Source of the DNA: Chlorophyllum brunneum
Taxonomy: Eukaryota > Basidiomycota > Agaricomycetes > Agaricales > Agaricaceae
NCBI GenBank assembly: GCA_963576785.1
Contig: OY756144.1
Coordinates: forward strand, 2,976,001-3,040,000
Direction: 5' to 3'
Length of the DNA: 64,000 nt
Shown: positions 43,727 to 54,939 of the stretch, in pieces
Layout of the letters: every line of letters starts with the position of its first letter
Numbering within the stretch: position 1 is the first letter of the stretch
Position numbers and translations under genes: made by a program
Notes under the pieces: generated by a model
Database searches by the model: none
What the model was told of the DNA's origin: nothing
The model's input: only the letters and a program-made list of their open reading frames with translations

Positions 43727-44224
43727 ATGAGCCTCCGGGTGCACAGCGAGGTCATCATTGATTTCCCTTCCTACCAGATCCTGCCCCAACTACCGACGCT
43801 CCTTTCCACATTCTTTATCACTCTCGCTTTCTGGTACGGTGCATATTTATATTTTATGGTTGGGACTTGGGTGACGAATTTTATCAACAGATCTCAATGC
43901 CAGATCCACCTGTTCCAACTGTAACTGAGTCTGTGGCCCGTGACGCCTAGGATCGTATCGCTTGAAGCTGACGATGAATTTGCAGTTCTGATTCAGTCTC
44001 ACCCGCAACAACCTACCCTCCAAGCGTTGCCGAAATGGGTGGTAGCACTCCTACTAACCCGCGCGACCGGTTTCACACAGGTAAGCGCTGTTTATTTTAA
44101 AAAAATTGATACTGGTTTTAATCCAAGGATACTAGTCTTGGTGATGCTTTGTGTGTGTCTTGGGGTCGGAGGTCTCGGCCTTTTGGTTGCACAGGTAGTA
44201 TCGGAATACAAGAGCAGTAGCTAG
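43727..44224 (+). CDS. Possible small membrane protein
   Basis: ATG at 43,727 opens MSLRVHSEVIIDFPSYQ with a hydrophobic stretch LLSTFFITLAFWYGAYLYF. An intron (GTTGGG...CAG) may follow. In another frame, 43,940-44,224 encodes WVVALLLTRATGFTQ and a strong membrane segment ILVLVMLCVCLGVGGLGLLV before a stop. The frames cannot be joined with confidence, and no family is recognised. It may be one small gene or a remnant. Confidence 0.3.
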
Positions 44225-45177
44225 AGTTAGGGTCGTCTGTGTCTTAACAGTCGGCCATGTTTTTCACCCGAGCCAAAGATATTACATTTGATTTTTGGAT
44301 ACCCGTTGTCCCTTCGCTCGTCTTGATGGACACCCCCTACATACTCGGAGGCCGTTCTCTTCAAATTCTCCAATAAGCGGTTGGCATTGCACTTGGAAAA
44401 TACGAACCTCGCCTTTGTCCTACTCGAATAGGGAAATTGTTTTGCCGAAAACCCAGTAGATCCGGGGCAAGTACTCCTGTCTCCCTTATCACCACGAAGT
44501 AGCCTCCCTCACACCCCAAAATTTGAACCATTTCGGGACTTGATGGATGCCCATTGTCCCAACAAAGCGTACGAGCCGCGTGACACAACGTCTGGACTCT
44601 GTTACTTGTGTCTTCTTGGATCCATCAAGCGAGCTTTGCTACTTCCCTTGTGGAATGGGTATAAGCGCTTATACTGGCCAGGTTATCAGATTTAAGCACG
44701 GTTTCGGACCGGTTCTCCGGATCATCTGCCATTCACACTCTCAGTGGATGACGCATTGCGACCAGAGGAGAAAGCTCGTTTCCTTCACCTGGAGAGGAGC
44801 CAACCTCAATATTACAGGCGCCATCAAGGAAGGACTCAGTGGTACTCTCGGTGTTACACTCTCACATACTAAATCTCTGGCTGGGGGAACTTTCCCAAGA
44901 CCCGCAATCGCCCCCACGGCACGGTACAGGGGGAGCGTTACAACATGAATAACTCTGCGCGTTTCCTCTCTACAGTATCTCAGCTTATGGTTCGTCGGAT
45001 TTGGAAGGGAAATATCTCTCTTTTTGCTAGTGGATTCCATCATCTTCAAGGTTCCGAAACACCCCTGTTGATTTATCTTCGGGCCGCTAACGCAGAATAC
45101 TAGACAACAGGACAATTATTTACGATATTCGCAAGGAAACGTACACAAGTTCTTCTCCGCCCACGAGTGCGGAAGCA
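44225..45177. other. Intergenic region without recognised genes
   Basis: A 134-codon open frame lies at 44,547-44,948, but it shows no known motif and no typical exon features. No other feature could be supported. Confidence 0.35.
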
Positions 45178-45899
45178 ATGACCAATGTAACTTCATCGAG
45201 CCACCTGCATGCTAGAGGCTCTCAGGGACTCGATCAGCGGGCGCCAAATAACACCCTGAGTGATTCAGTTTGCGACACTGTGTTTTATGATCTCGTTCTC
45301 GCTGAGGAGATTGATATTGTCCACAATATTGAAGTACAAGGTACGGACTCGCTGATTTTGAAAACTCGACTCAGCAAGAAGTCATACATTCTTCAGGGTT
45401 TCCTGCTGAGGAAGTTGATACAATCGAGATGCTAAGGTAACTATCCCTGATTACTCATACTAGGGTCGACGGACCTCATGTACACACACACACCCACATT
45501 AGATTTCATCAACGAGTTGCACCGGAACTCTTCCTGGGAGCGTTTGTCCCTTTATCTGAGGGACACCGTCGTTTGATCGCGTACATCTTTGCTACCCTTT
45601 CGTCTATTCCACGTTACACTCACGAATCAATGTCGTCCCACATACCCAATTCCGCAATAGTTTGTTCCCACACATTGTGTGTGGATAGAGAATTTCGAGG
45701 TGCATCGATCGGGTTGAAATTGTTCACCGAGTTCACAAATATGTGTCGGAGGAGGGGTATCTATGATAGGATGGTGTTTATAGCCAAGGGGAATATGTTG
45801 CCTGTGTATGAACGGTTGGGGTTCAAGACGGTTGGGTTGGCGGAGGTGACGTTAGGAAAGGATGTGTGGTATGAGATGTGTATAAAATTTCGAGATTAG
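45178..45899 (+). CDS. GNAT acetyltransferase, arylalkylamine N-acetyltransferase type
   Basis: Exons 45,178-45,340, 45,397-45,436 and 45,503-45,899 join in frame. The product opens with a short Ser-rich leader. AEEIDIVHNIEVQGFPAEE is the N-terminal AANAT block, followed by MLRFHQRVAPELFLGAFVP and RRLIAYIFAT. The acetyl-CoA loop CVDREFRGASIGLKLF and the C-terminal block PVYERLGFKTVGLAEV, then WYEM, complete the domain. AANAT-like fungal proteins acetylate aryl- or polyamines with acetyl-CoA, and the substrate here is unknown. Length is about 199 residues, usual for the family. Confidence 0.88.
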
Positions 45900-46053
45900 G
45901 GTTGCACATGTTATTCTTTCCGTGGAAAAGTAGTCTGTGGATTTCGTTTTGCTAGACACTGACTTTGAAGCAGGGTCATTTTACCTCAATGGTGAACGGA
46001 TATTTAATTGAGGCGAAGGTCGTTGGTGGGCCTTTATCCGACTAGAACTAGGC

Positions 46054-46695
46054 ATGGAGCCCCCTTCACCTGCTACTCAGTTATCCTCCACCTCTAATTT
46101 GGAGGTCCATGAACTCTCTGAATTGACTGCTAGCTCTGCTAACAGTACAGATGCGCTGTAAGTGGTCCTTCCAAACATCGGACAATTACTTGCTGAAGTT
46201 TTTTCATAGTTGTCCCCCACATCCTGCCACCAGTGAATCCGAGACTTCCGTTGACCAGCCTCCGGAGCCCACTCGACGACCCAGTATATCATATCCTCCA
46301 CGTGAATTACATCCTCTGCAGGAGCAGTGGCTACTTTGTGGGAGGATAAGAGTCCCAATACTGTCGTGAGTTTGTTTTTAGTTCTAACCTATGCGGACAG
46401 CTGAATTAAATAAATCCATACAAGGCGCTTGATGGAGCGGCGAAGGAATCGTATTCCCGGGCTCGATGATGGGTACTTTAGACCCGACTGGAGTGGAATT
46501 CGGCGCATTATTTTGTTAACTTGTATGTTCCCGTAAACTCATTCATTTTTTGATATCCCACGCTGAGTGGGGATTTCTTTAGTTGGTGGCCTAGTGATCG
46601 CTGCTGCGTTTTGTGGTCTTGTTTTTGGGATCGATTACTTGGGACACATTCCCGCGAGACGGCAGTCAGAGAAAGGCATAGCTGATAGTACATGA
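46054..46695 (+). CDS. Uncharacterised single-pass membrane protein, 156 residues
   Basis: Four exons (46,054-46,157; 46,210-46,365; 46,425-46,522; 46,583-46,695) join with GT-AG introns and consistent phases. The protein starts MEPPSPATQLSSTSNLEVH and has a Ser/Pro-rich cytosolic part (SESETSVDQPPEPTRRPS). An Arg-rich patch follows (RLMERRRNRIPGLDDGYF), then WSGIRRIILLTFGGLV and a membrane segment through AAAFCGLVFGIDYLGHIP, with a short tail. The total of 471 bases fits 156 codons plus stop, which supports the model. No family is recognised. It could be an organelle or plasma-membrane adaptor. Confidence 0.65.
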
Positions 46696-47669
46696 AGGGC
46701 AAGTTCTGGTGTTCTGGTTATGGTCGTGATATGATATAATTATGGAATATGCATTCGCTATGTAACTATGAAGATATGAATCTAAACGATAAGTTATGCA
46801 CGATCATTGGCTGTGTTGTTATTTATTAAGCTTGTTCTGTGGTACGTGAATAGAGGTGAAGTCGTTGTTACGCTTGAGACATCGTCTAGTTACGCTGGTA
46901 AACATCCTGGTTGAAGTTCTGCAGTTGGGGTAGATTGTGGTTATAATCGGTGCGGCTGCATAGATAAAGCGAAGGTAAAGTCGGGTCTATTTTTAGACCT
47001 GATGCGACCCGACCCTTGTCGGTCCAGACACGTTTCCTTGTGGTGAGTCCGTATGTACTAAGCGCTGGGAGATTGCGTCTAGATAGACTTTAGGTGAACG
47101 TCGAACGATGAGAAAGAGCATAGCCGTATGTGTTACTGCTGCTTTATATTACTTTGACCAGTGCTGGACATTACTGAGTATTGAGCATGACTGGATTAGG
47201 GGGCCTCGGCCTCGAAGTCGGGGCGGACAATGAAATCCAACACGGTGATGATAATCGGAGGTTCTCAACGTTAATCAAGAATACATGTTTTGTGGTCCAC
47301 CAAGCGAAAGAATCGTGAAACATCCCACCATTATTATTACAATATTGTACCCGTTCGTGTCTGACCACCCCAAATGAGATAATGAAAGAGAGGCTCTGGA
47401 TCACACGAAAGGGAAGATTCCAAGGGGGAAATCCGGCGGTAAACCTTTCTCCATTTTTGGATGCGAATCCACTTGAAACTTGGCGGGTATGGACGAACGT
47501 GCATACCTCACCCCGCTTGGCTTGATGTACTGATGGCAAAATAATCAACACGGTCGTGCGTTCATTGGCGAGAACAAAGTACGAATGATAAAGAGGTGTT
47601 TGGTATAAATGGAGGGATTCGTAGGACGATAGATACCTTTCTGTGATACCATCTTCAACCCCCCATCAA
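46696..47669. other. Intergenic region without recognised genes
   Basis: A 126-codon minus-strand frame (47,551-47,171) has no known motif and is not considered coding. No repeats or RNA genes were seen. Confidence 0.35.
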
Positions 47670-48185
47670 CTACTCCAACCATCTTGCCGCTGGTGCAACG
47701 CCTTCCTCGGTAGCGAGTATAGAACGAATGGTGCCTGCCTCAGGATCGTGCTAGTACTCATCTAGCTCCAGGAGATTATCTCCAAATTCCAGTTACACAG
47801 TGCCTGGTCGGTATACACCTTCGGACATGGGCTGCGCCACCACGTCAGATAGCTGAACCTACAAGGTATGCGGCCTTATCGCCTCAGGAAAATATATTCC
47901 CTGACAGAAATACTTGGACAGTCCGATCTCCATGGCGGGGCTGGCGCTCCATGGTACCTCATACATAGCCCATGCACCATGCACGACGACATCAGTATGT
48001 TTATCCACTGTGGGGCGTGGGAGTTCCATACTTATCGTGACATTTGGTGTGGGAACAGGACGAAAACATCACGCACGTTCGTTAGGTTAACACCGAACAC
48101 CGAAATGTCATAGCCCCAAGTGGCCGCCTTGGCGTCGGCGCAGCCTCCATTACAATTGTCAAGGATGGAGTGGAACTAAATTGTC
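47670..48185 (-). pseudogene. Possible decayed secreted-protein gene
   Basis: On the minus strand, LDNCNGGCADAKAATWGYD followed by ISVFGVNLTN (about 48,170-48,085) looks like real coding sequence. A second block, VQLSDVVAQPMSEGVYRPGT, then LEFGDNLLELDEY and DPEAGTIRSILATEEGVAP (about 47,860-47,680), does too. Two in-frame stops lie in the second block and no reliable splicing joins the two. The family is not recognised. Confidence 0.3.
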
Positions 48186-48831
48186 GTCTCCAGCTTCCCG
48201 TTAGGAGATGGTGATATACGTTTCTGCGCCACGTCATCGTATAACATCTAGAAGCGCGAATGCTGTGAAGGTTGAATGCCCCTGCTATCGGGTGAAATCG
48301 AGATGGGAATTCTGAGAGGTGGACGTGTGGAGGACGATCACGCGGGGACACCAGTACATCACATTCTATCCTTGGATATCAACACGCTTGCCCTACCGGG
48401 CTAATTACTCGCTTCAACCGACGCACGTTCGTCTCTGCGACCGCTTTGAGCAGCCGTTACGAACACCGATCGTGCCCACCCCCGTAACCCGTCGCTTCCG
48501 GCGACTGTTTTTTTATGCCAACAAAGGTCCGGGATGCGGTGAAAATTCGTTCCGATCTTGCAAATCGGACTTCGAGCCCCTCACTGGAGTCGAATGAGGA
48601 GATGGGCGGTGCAGGGCGGGGACGGGGACCGGAATGAACAGGGCGTACCTGGAAATACCCGAGAGCGATCGGAGATTTGTGTTTTTGGAAATTGTCAGCC
48701 AAGGATTTAAGTGCACGCGACCATATATTCGGCTTTGATAGGATCCATCCTTTCCTCCCCCACCGCTCTCACCTCTCTTGGCCGTATTTTTCCTCGCCGT
48801 CAACGCAGCTATCTCTGTTTTTCCCGTTGAG
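48186..48831. other. Upstream region of the PHO84-like gene
   Basis: No gene was recognised. The stretch before 48,832 is CT-rich (TTTCCTCCCCCACCGCTCTC), as is common upstream of fungal start codons. Confidence 0.4.
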
Positions 48832-50986
48832 ATGGCTCAGGAGCAGAATCAGGCCTCTTCCCCCTCGGAGGCTTCCAAAAAGGTTCACTGGTCGAAACTC
48901 GAAGAAGTTGAGAGGGACGGCCGCCCCCCCTTTTTGTTGACGAAAACAGAGTTGAAGTTGCTCGGAATTGCAGGAGTGTGTGCTTTCTACCCTTTGTTTC
49001 CCCTCATCGACTAACGGTCGTCTAGGTTGGATTCTTCCTTGATGGTGTGCCCAATTGTCCGTTTATCTTTTGTTGCCTTGTACTGACACCAAGCTTAACC
49101 AGCGTACGACCTGTTCATCATCAATGCAAGTTTTAATTCTCCTGTGGAGTACAGCTCCAAGCTAATCGCACCATGCAGCCCGTGGCAACTATGCTTCAAT
49201 ACAGGCTTTACAATGGCCAACATCTTCCGGCTAATCTAGAAGGGTTTGTGAAAGCCGGTGCCAACATCGGTAGTGTGATTGGGCAGTTCGCTTTTGGTAC
49301 GTATCTTTACTCAAATAGATATATCCTTCATTCTGATCGGTGCATCAGGTTATGCTGCCGATGCCCTTGGCCGTAAGGCAGTTTGTACGTCCTCACACCC
49401 CTCTCAACCCGCCACACTACTGAACTCACATACCCCTAGACGGAAAGGAGCTCATGCTTATCATTCTCGCCACGATCCTCACGATAACGACCCCTACTGG
49501 TACACTCTCACCTGAGGGCTCACTTGTCTACCTTGGCGTTTTTCGCATCCTGCTAGGGGTGGGTGTAGGAGGTGATTATCCCATGTCCGCCACCGTCACG
49601 TCTGATCGTGCCAACCTTCGAAAACGTGGTACCATGCTTGCCTACATCTTCTCAAATCAAGGGTGGGGATCCTTTTTTGGATCTTTGGCAACCATCATCG
49701 TACTAGCTTGCTACAAGCCCGTGATGGACGCGGGCAAAACTTCGAAAGTCGATGGAGGTAAGACTAGCTTGGTGATTAAAATACCTCAAGGATCTGATCG
49801 ACCTATTTTTGAATACTCAGTCTGGAGGATCGTCGTCGGCCTTTCATTGATCCCTGCATTTGCCACCCTGTACCAACGTCTCACCCTGCCAGAATCGACA
49901 CGTTATGAAGCGACTCAACGTTCCCAGAATCCTGAGGCTGGGGACGAAATCGCTGAGCTTAAGCGTCAACAAGAGCTCAACTCCACTTCGGTCAATGGAT
50001 CCTTAAACAAAGAAAACGCTGAGGAAAAAAATTCTCCCGATACCAGTGTTGAAGGGAACGTGACCGATAACGACACCATACCCCCCGAAGCGCTCGTGAA
50101 AAAGAAGGCCCACTTTAAAGAATTCCTGGTTTACTTTTCTGAATGGCGACACTTCAAGCTACTCATCGGTACTACCTGTTGCTGGTTCCTTCTCGATGTT
50201 GCATTTTACGGAGTCAACTTGAACCAGAACGTCGTCTTGCAACAAATTGGGTACGATGGCACCTCGGGCACTCCCTGGGAAAGGCTTTTCAAGATCTCGA
50301 CAGGTGGCATGATTATCACTGCTCTCGGGTTTGTTCCCGGTTATTACGCTACCGTCTTGACGATTGAGAAACTTGGGCGGAAATGGATTCAAATCCAGGG
50401 TTTCCTTATCAGTTCCCTTTTCCGTATGTTGCCCGCCCGTAAATTTTCACTGAAGCTCGTGCTGATTACAAGTGATATTTAGTGGGTATTCTTGCTGGCA
50501 AATTCCACACGCTGAGCAAGCCTGCTTTCATCGTCAACTTTGCTCTCTTGCAATTTTTCTTCAACTTTGGTGCTAATGCCACTACCTACGTAAGTCTTTG
50601 ACACCCAATATGTTGGTATATACTCATGCTCCTCCCGTAGTGTTATCCAGCGGAACTATTCCCCACGCGTTATCGTGCCTTCGCTCACGGCATCTCCGCT
50701 GCATGTGGAAAAGCTGGCGCGATCGTCTCCGCCCTCGCCTTTAATACGCTTAGCAAACAGATTGGAACACCCGACGTGTTGTGGAGTGAGTCTCTGCTGC
50801 ACTTCATCCCATCAATAGTAGTTGCTGATTGTTATACCAGTTTTCGTTGGTTGTAGTATTGCTGGAGCGTTCTTTACGTTACTCCTTCCTGAAGTCCGGG
50901 GCCGGGATCCAGATGTTATCCTTGCTCAAGAAATTGAGGAACGGAGGAGGCAAAGGTTAGATAAGAGTTCTCAGCGAGCTTCGTAA
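48832..50986 (+). CDS. PHO84: PHO84-like inorganic phosphate transporter (MFS)
   Basis: The start [20 protein letters not shown] is chosen because the upstream frame is only CT-rich leader. Exons give [35 protein letters not shown], then the phosphate:H+ symporter signature [21 protein letters not shown] long cytosolic loop follows (about residues 280-340, rich in Asn, Glu and Ser), then [54 protein letters not shown] and [20 protein letters not shown]. It ends [10 protein letters not shown]. Twelve membrane segments are expected. It imports inorganic phosphate at the plasma membrane. One intron (after FIIN) has a GC donor (GCAAGT...GCAG). No disruption is seen. Confidence 0.95.
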
Positions 50987-51158
50987 TGAAGTTGTTATTT
51001 CATCCTTTTCCTTTACATTCGTCGTGTTATTGGTTCCCTGAAGTTGCCTATATAACCCCATATCTTGAGTATGCATTACCTCGCTATCCGATTTACTATT
51101 CCGTAGTTATGATTTTATTTCCCCTGTACTTTTGTAACGATTCGAGACCTTGGATTTA

Positions 51159-51164
51159 AATAAA
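51159..51164 (+). terminator. AATAAA polyadenylation-type signal after PHO84-like gene
   Basis: AATAAA lies about 170 bp after the stop codon of the PHO84-like gene. Fungal polyadenylation signals are loose, so this is only a candidate. Confidence 0.35.
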
Positions 51165-52751
51165 GTAGTAGTTGCACTGAAGTCGGATTGGGATAATCAT
51201 TGGTCCGTTGTCTATTTTTGGAACGATCTGACGTTCGGTTTCGGTCCGGATTCTTGCTGTACCCGGCTGCTGATAGCTACTACACTTGGGCTGCTAGGAG
51301 TCCCATCGAAGCACTAGGAGTCCCATCGAAGCACCAGCGAAGGCTGCTACTCTTGCCGGCAACCTGATCATTGTCTACCTAACCAAGCAATTTGAGGGAT
51401 TCGTGCAAGTCTTGATTTTGGCTCTAAATCGTTTTCGAACATTGAAGTATAAATGTTCATGTCCTACATACGGCGTAGTCAACACTTCGTCCCGAAAAAC
51501 AGCGAAACGGAACTATATCCTGGGCGAGAGACTTGAGGCAAAAAGCATTGAGTTGCCGAACGATCGCATTGCGCAATGGGGTTTTTTGTACGATTCGTGT
51601 ATCGTTCGAGATGTAGATCGAAATCTTTCACATGATTGCTTTTAAGATGTTGGGTGAGTAGCTAACAGTGGAAGAGCTGGAGGACCAGTGGTGATGAAAA
51701 TTCCATAGATTTTGGATCCTCGAGGGTAATTGGGAGGCAGATGACTGAGATATGTCCATGAGGATATTCGTATGTTGCGAGGCTTGTCGGAAACGAATAA
51801 TTTAGCCCATCGGAGTCGGAGAGTGCTAGACAGGGGGGTGAAACTTCACCTAGCGCTCTCCGGCCGGAGATGTGGTGGACTTTTGTGTCCGACTGGTCTT
51901 TGAAGATATGAAACGGAAGGTGATAAATCGAAGAGTGCTTCGGCTTGTGGCCTGTACGCCCTCTGGAAGGTGAATGAAGACATGTCGCCGCAGTCGCCTG
52001 ACAGCGCTGGCGTAAGGAGGTCCAAAAGATAATTGTTCATATTCAGAGCCCAGATATTTCTTTTGGGGATACCGACAAAAGAAGAGTATTGACTCCATGT
52101 CTCCGCTTATGTTCATCATTTTTGAGGCGCATGCGAAAGTGATAGATATCTTGTAGCTGCTATTCCACGAGATATTTTGTCTGTATATTCCGCAATACCC
52201 GGTATCGAAACATCCCTACGTGATGACCGGGTGTGTCAACTTGGTGCTCATTCTCTCCCGGTTTTTTTGCATACACGACTGGCCATAAAGCGATACTTTA
52301 TAAAGAGATTGCTTTCACCCCTCTCTGGGTGGTGTGTACTATTACTATGAGTTATGGGATAAGTTCTGATTTTTGCAAGGACACAATATGGTCGTTTTAT
52401 ATGGGCTTTGGCGTAGTCGTTGCCTCGCGAAATGAGAGGACAGATGACGACTAATATAGATGTGTTGATGAAACTCATCAGATTCACAATTGCGTTCCGC
52501 GCCAATGATATCACATCACTGTTTGGTTTCATGATTGGTGGATTTTTTTTTACGTCCCCTTGCGTTTGCTAGTAAGTTCAGACTAGAAGCTATTCACTCT
52601 CTCGTTCTCGGGGATTAGGTGTGAACTATACCAACTCCGAACTACATTAACAAATCTGCGTGTACAGCGAACCTATTTGAGCATTATCCGGAGAGGATGT
52701 TATACCGGACCAGGCCCAGCTGAGTATGCTAGGCTATCCCTGTAGGTATAT
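51165..52751. other. Intergenic region without recognised genes
   Basis: No gene could be supported. The only repeat is the 20-bp doublet at 51,294-51,333. Open frames such as 51,403-51,645 or the minus-strand 52,119-51,850 show no known motif. Confidence 0.4.
51294..51333. repeat. 20-bp direct tandem doublet
   Basis: CTAGGAGTCCCATCGAAGCA occurs twice head to tail (51,294-51,313 and 51,314-51,333) without mismatch, in non-coding DNA. Confidence 0.9.
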
Positions 52752-53901
52752 ATGTATCAGCCTCCACGCCCTGTGTACAAATCATCTGCCTCCATGAGCC
52801 AAGCCGGGCTCCAAAACTCAGGCGTCTACCTCAATCATTTGCCACCCGAGGATGGTAGAGATTTTGAGATTAACTGGTGTATGGCAAGCATTGTTCTAGG
52901 GGTATGTTCTTTTGGATACATAGGGAGTTCATATTGAAATCTCTCTCTGGGCGTATAGGCAACAATATGGTATTTTTTAGTTTATATCCCGGATGATCTT
53001 CAAATCCCGTTCAGCACACCTTTTCGGTTGGTCGTTATTTGCTTCTTCCTCTCCGGGTGAGATAATTTGGATGAAGCAACTTCGGCGAGAGCTGACATCT
53101 CAAACTAGGATTTCTGCTATTGGTTATGTTCTCAACATTGTTATTGAGAAAAGTATGTTCTGTGTATTCAGCTACTTTCTTGAAATGTGAACGAACTTGC
53201 CACCATATTTTAGCTACCGCCCTCAACACCACAAGTGTTCCCACTTATGCTTCAGGGGCGCTCTGTGTATTATCGGTTGGATGTTCGTCGTATTTGCTCC
53301 TACGGAGAGTTCATGCAGTTTACAATGACAATCGGCAGGTCTGATGGTCTTTCTCTGTATTCTGGTTCGCATCCACAGTGTCCCAGATTGCTATACCTCT
53401 AGGGCTGGTGCCAAGCTCTATACCCGGAACTCACTATTACGTGGCTATTCGGGATCGGCCAATTGTGGCTCTTGGAGTTGTCACTGGTATTGTTCTTGAC
53501 ACCTCCAATTTTGTGGTAATTTCGTATAAGATTGCCACTGCGCATGGACTGGTAGATGAACGAATCAGCTGGGCCGCTCTCGTGTCTGGGAAGGCACCTC
53601 CACGGCTCTCCCGGGCTGTTTTAATTGGTGGTCAACAACACTACTTGTAAGCGACAGTCTGGATTTCGTCCCTGGCTTTCTGATCATATGCTGGAATAGA
53701 ATCACTATCGTAATTCTGATACCTGGTAGCATCACTTTGTTTCTTCCCTCTGTCCACCCTATGATCAAGGGGGTGTTTTTGACACCTTTAGTTCCCCTCA
53801 CGGGTTCTATGGCCTGTCGGGCTTTCCGTAACCTCAAGCTATTTTATCCAAATAGCAGCTCAACCAACCCTGGTGCTGCGATTACTTTTCATGTAGTATG
53901 A
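52752..53901 (+). pseudogene. 7-TM basidiomycete membrane protein gene with one in-frame stop
   Basis: Spliced exons from ATG 52,752 give GVYLNHLPPEDGRDFEIN, a membrane segment ending in ATIWYFLVYIPDDLQ, SAIGYVLNIVIEK, TYASGALCVLSVGCSSYLLL and RRVHAVYNDNRQ. After that come WFASTVSQIAIPLGLVP, ISYKIATAHGL, the family block PPRLSRAVLIGGQQHYL, and a last segment ending SMACRAFRNLKLF. This matches the large Agaricomycete 7-TM family of unknown role. A TGA at 53,342-53,344 stands where relatives have Arg (CGA to TGA). An intron spanning it would remove a membrane helix. The gene is therefore probably dead, unless read through or spliced unusually. Confidence 0.65.
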
Positions 53902-54939
53902 AGTTCTTTAGTTTATTGAAATGTCGAGAAGTCATGACAGCTTGTGCGTGCAATGGGAGATGTGTATGATACAGGACGCCAACAACGAGATCTGAACTAG
54001 GTACCAAGTAGGAATATTTTGAGTGAATCATTTTGGGATATGTATCGAGTGAATATCCGCCAGCTACAACCCTTGAAAGTAAGAGTTTGAGTTTAATTTC
54101 CGTAGATAAAGTAGTCCGTGGAATCATAGTATTCTCTGTGACCATTCAACTCTGGGTTGACTTGATGCCAAAGGCCCAAGTCCTCAGATGGTGAGGTCTG
54201 ACATGCACCTCAAGGCTTTGGGCTTTCCATTTTACTGGTGGGACAACAGACGTACATATATTCTTGGGTTGGAGTGACACCTAAGGGAAGATGGTCTAAT
54301 ATATATATCGTGTCGGTCGTGGTTAACGCTTGAGCAAAATATGCGGAGTTTGGGAGTGGTGGATTGGAATCTCGAAGAGGGGGAGATACCAATATTGACC
54401 AGGGTGTCAGCCCGAGGAAAGGACGTGGACAGATTGCCCAAAAGCGTCCCTTCAAGGGTCACTGCGCGGTTTGTCAGCTTGGTAAAATATTATTTGCCTA
54501 TGTAGTTGAGGTGGGTGGGTTGGAATTAATTTTGAATATTGTCCTAGGGGAATTTTGTCGAGTCGGACGCGAATGAGGTGGACGAGGGTATGGTATAACT
54601 GGGCGTCTGTTTATTCTTGTCACATGTCCCAAGAAAGCGTACCTGCCTTTTGGCTGCGCAACGGACTGATGATTGTTTATGTAAATTTATTACCAGGCGC
54701 ATCGCGGAAACAGGCATGGACGCTCTGTACCTTGGTAAATCTTGGGAAACCCCGGTCGTGTTTGTAGTATGTATTCCGGATATTCCACCCTCAAAAGACC
54801 CAAGTACTGAATCACATCTCGGTCATGCCCGAAAAGGGAAACAGCATAACTCTTCCGAATGTATATATGAGTCACTCATTTTCTTTTACCGTTCGTCCTC
54901 CTTCCTCCTTTCAAATCACTTCTGAGGCGTTCACATAAC
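53902..54939. other. Intergenic region before Argonaute
   Basis: No gene was recognised. Short frames (54,364-54,925) lack motifs. A pyrimidine-rich tract (TTTTACCGTTCGTCCTCCTT) lies 40-60 bp before the Argonaute ATG. Confidence 0.4.

Noticed and set aside
44547..44948. A 134-codon open frame as a gene
   Set aside because: There is no recognisable motif, no supporting exon structure, and the reverse strand is equally open.
47171..47551. Minus-strand open frame of 126 codons
   Set aside because: No domain, no plausible signal peptide or promoter, and irregular composition.
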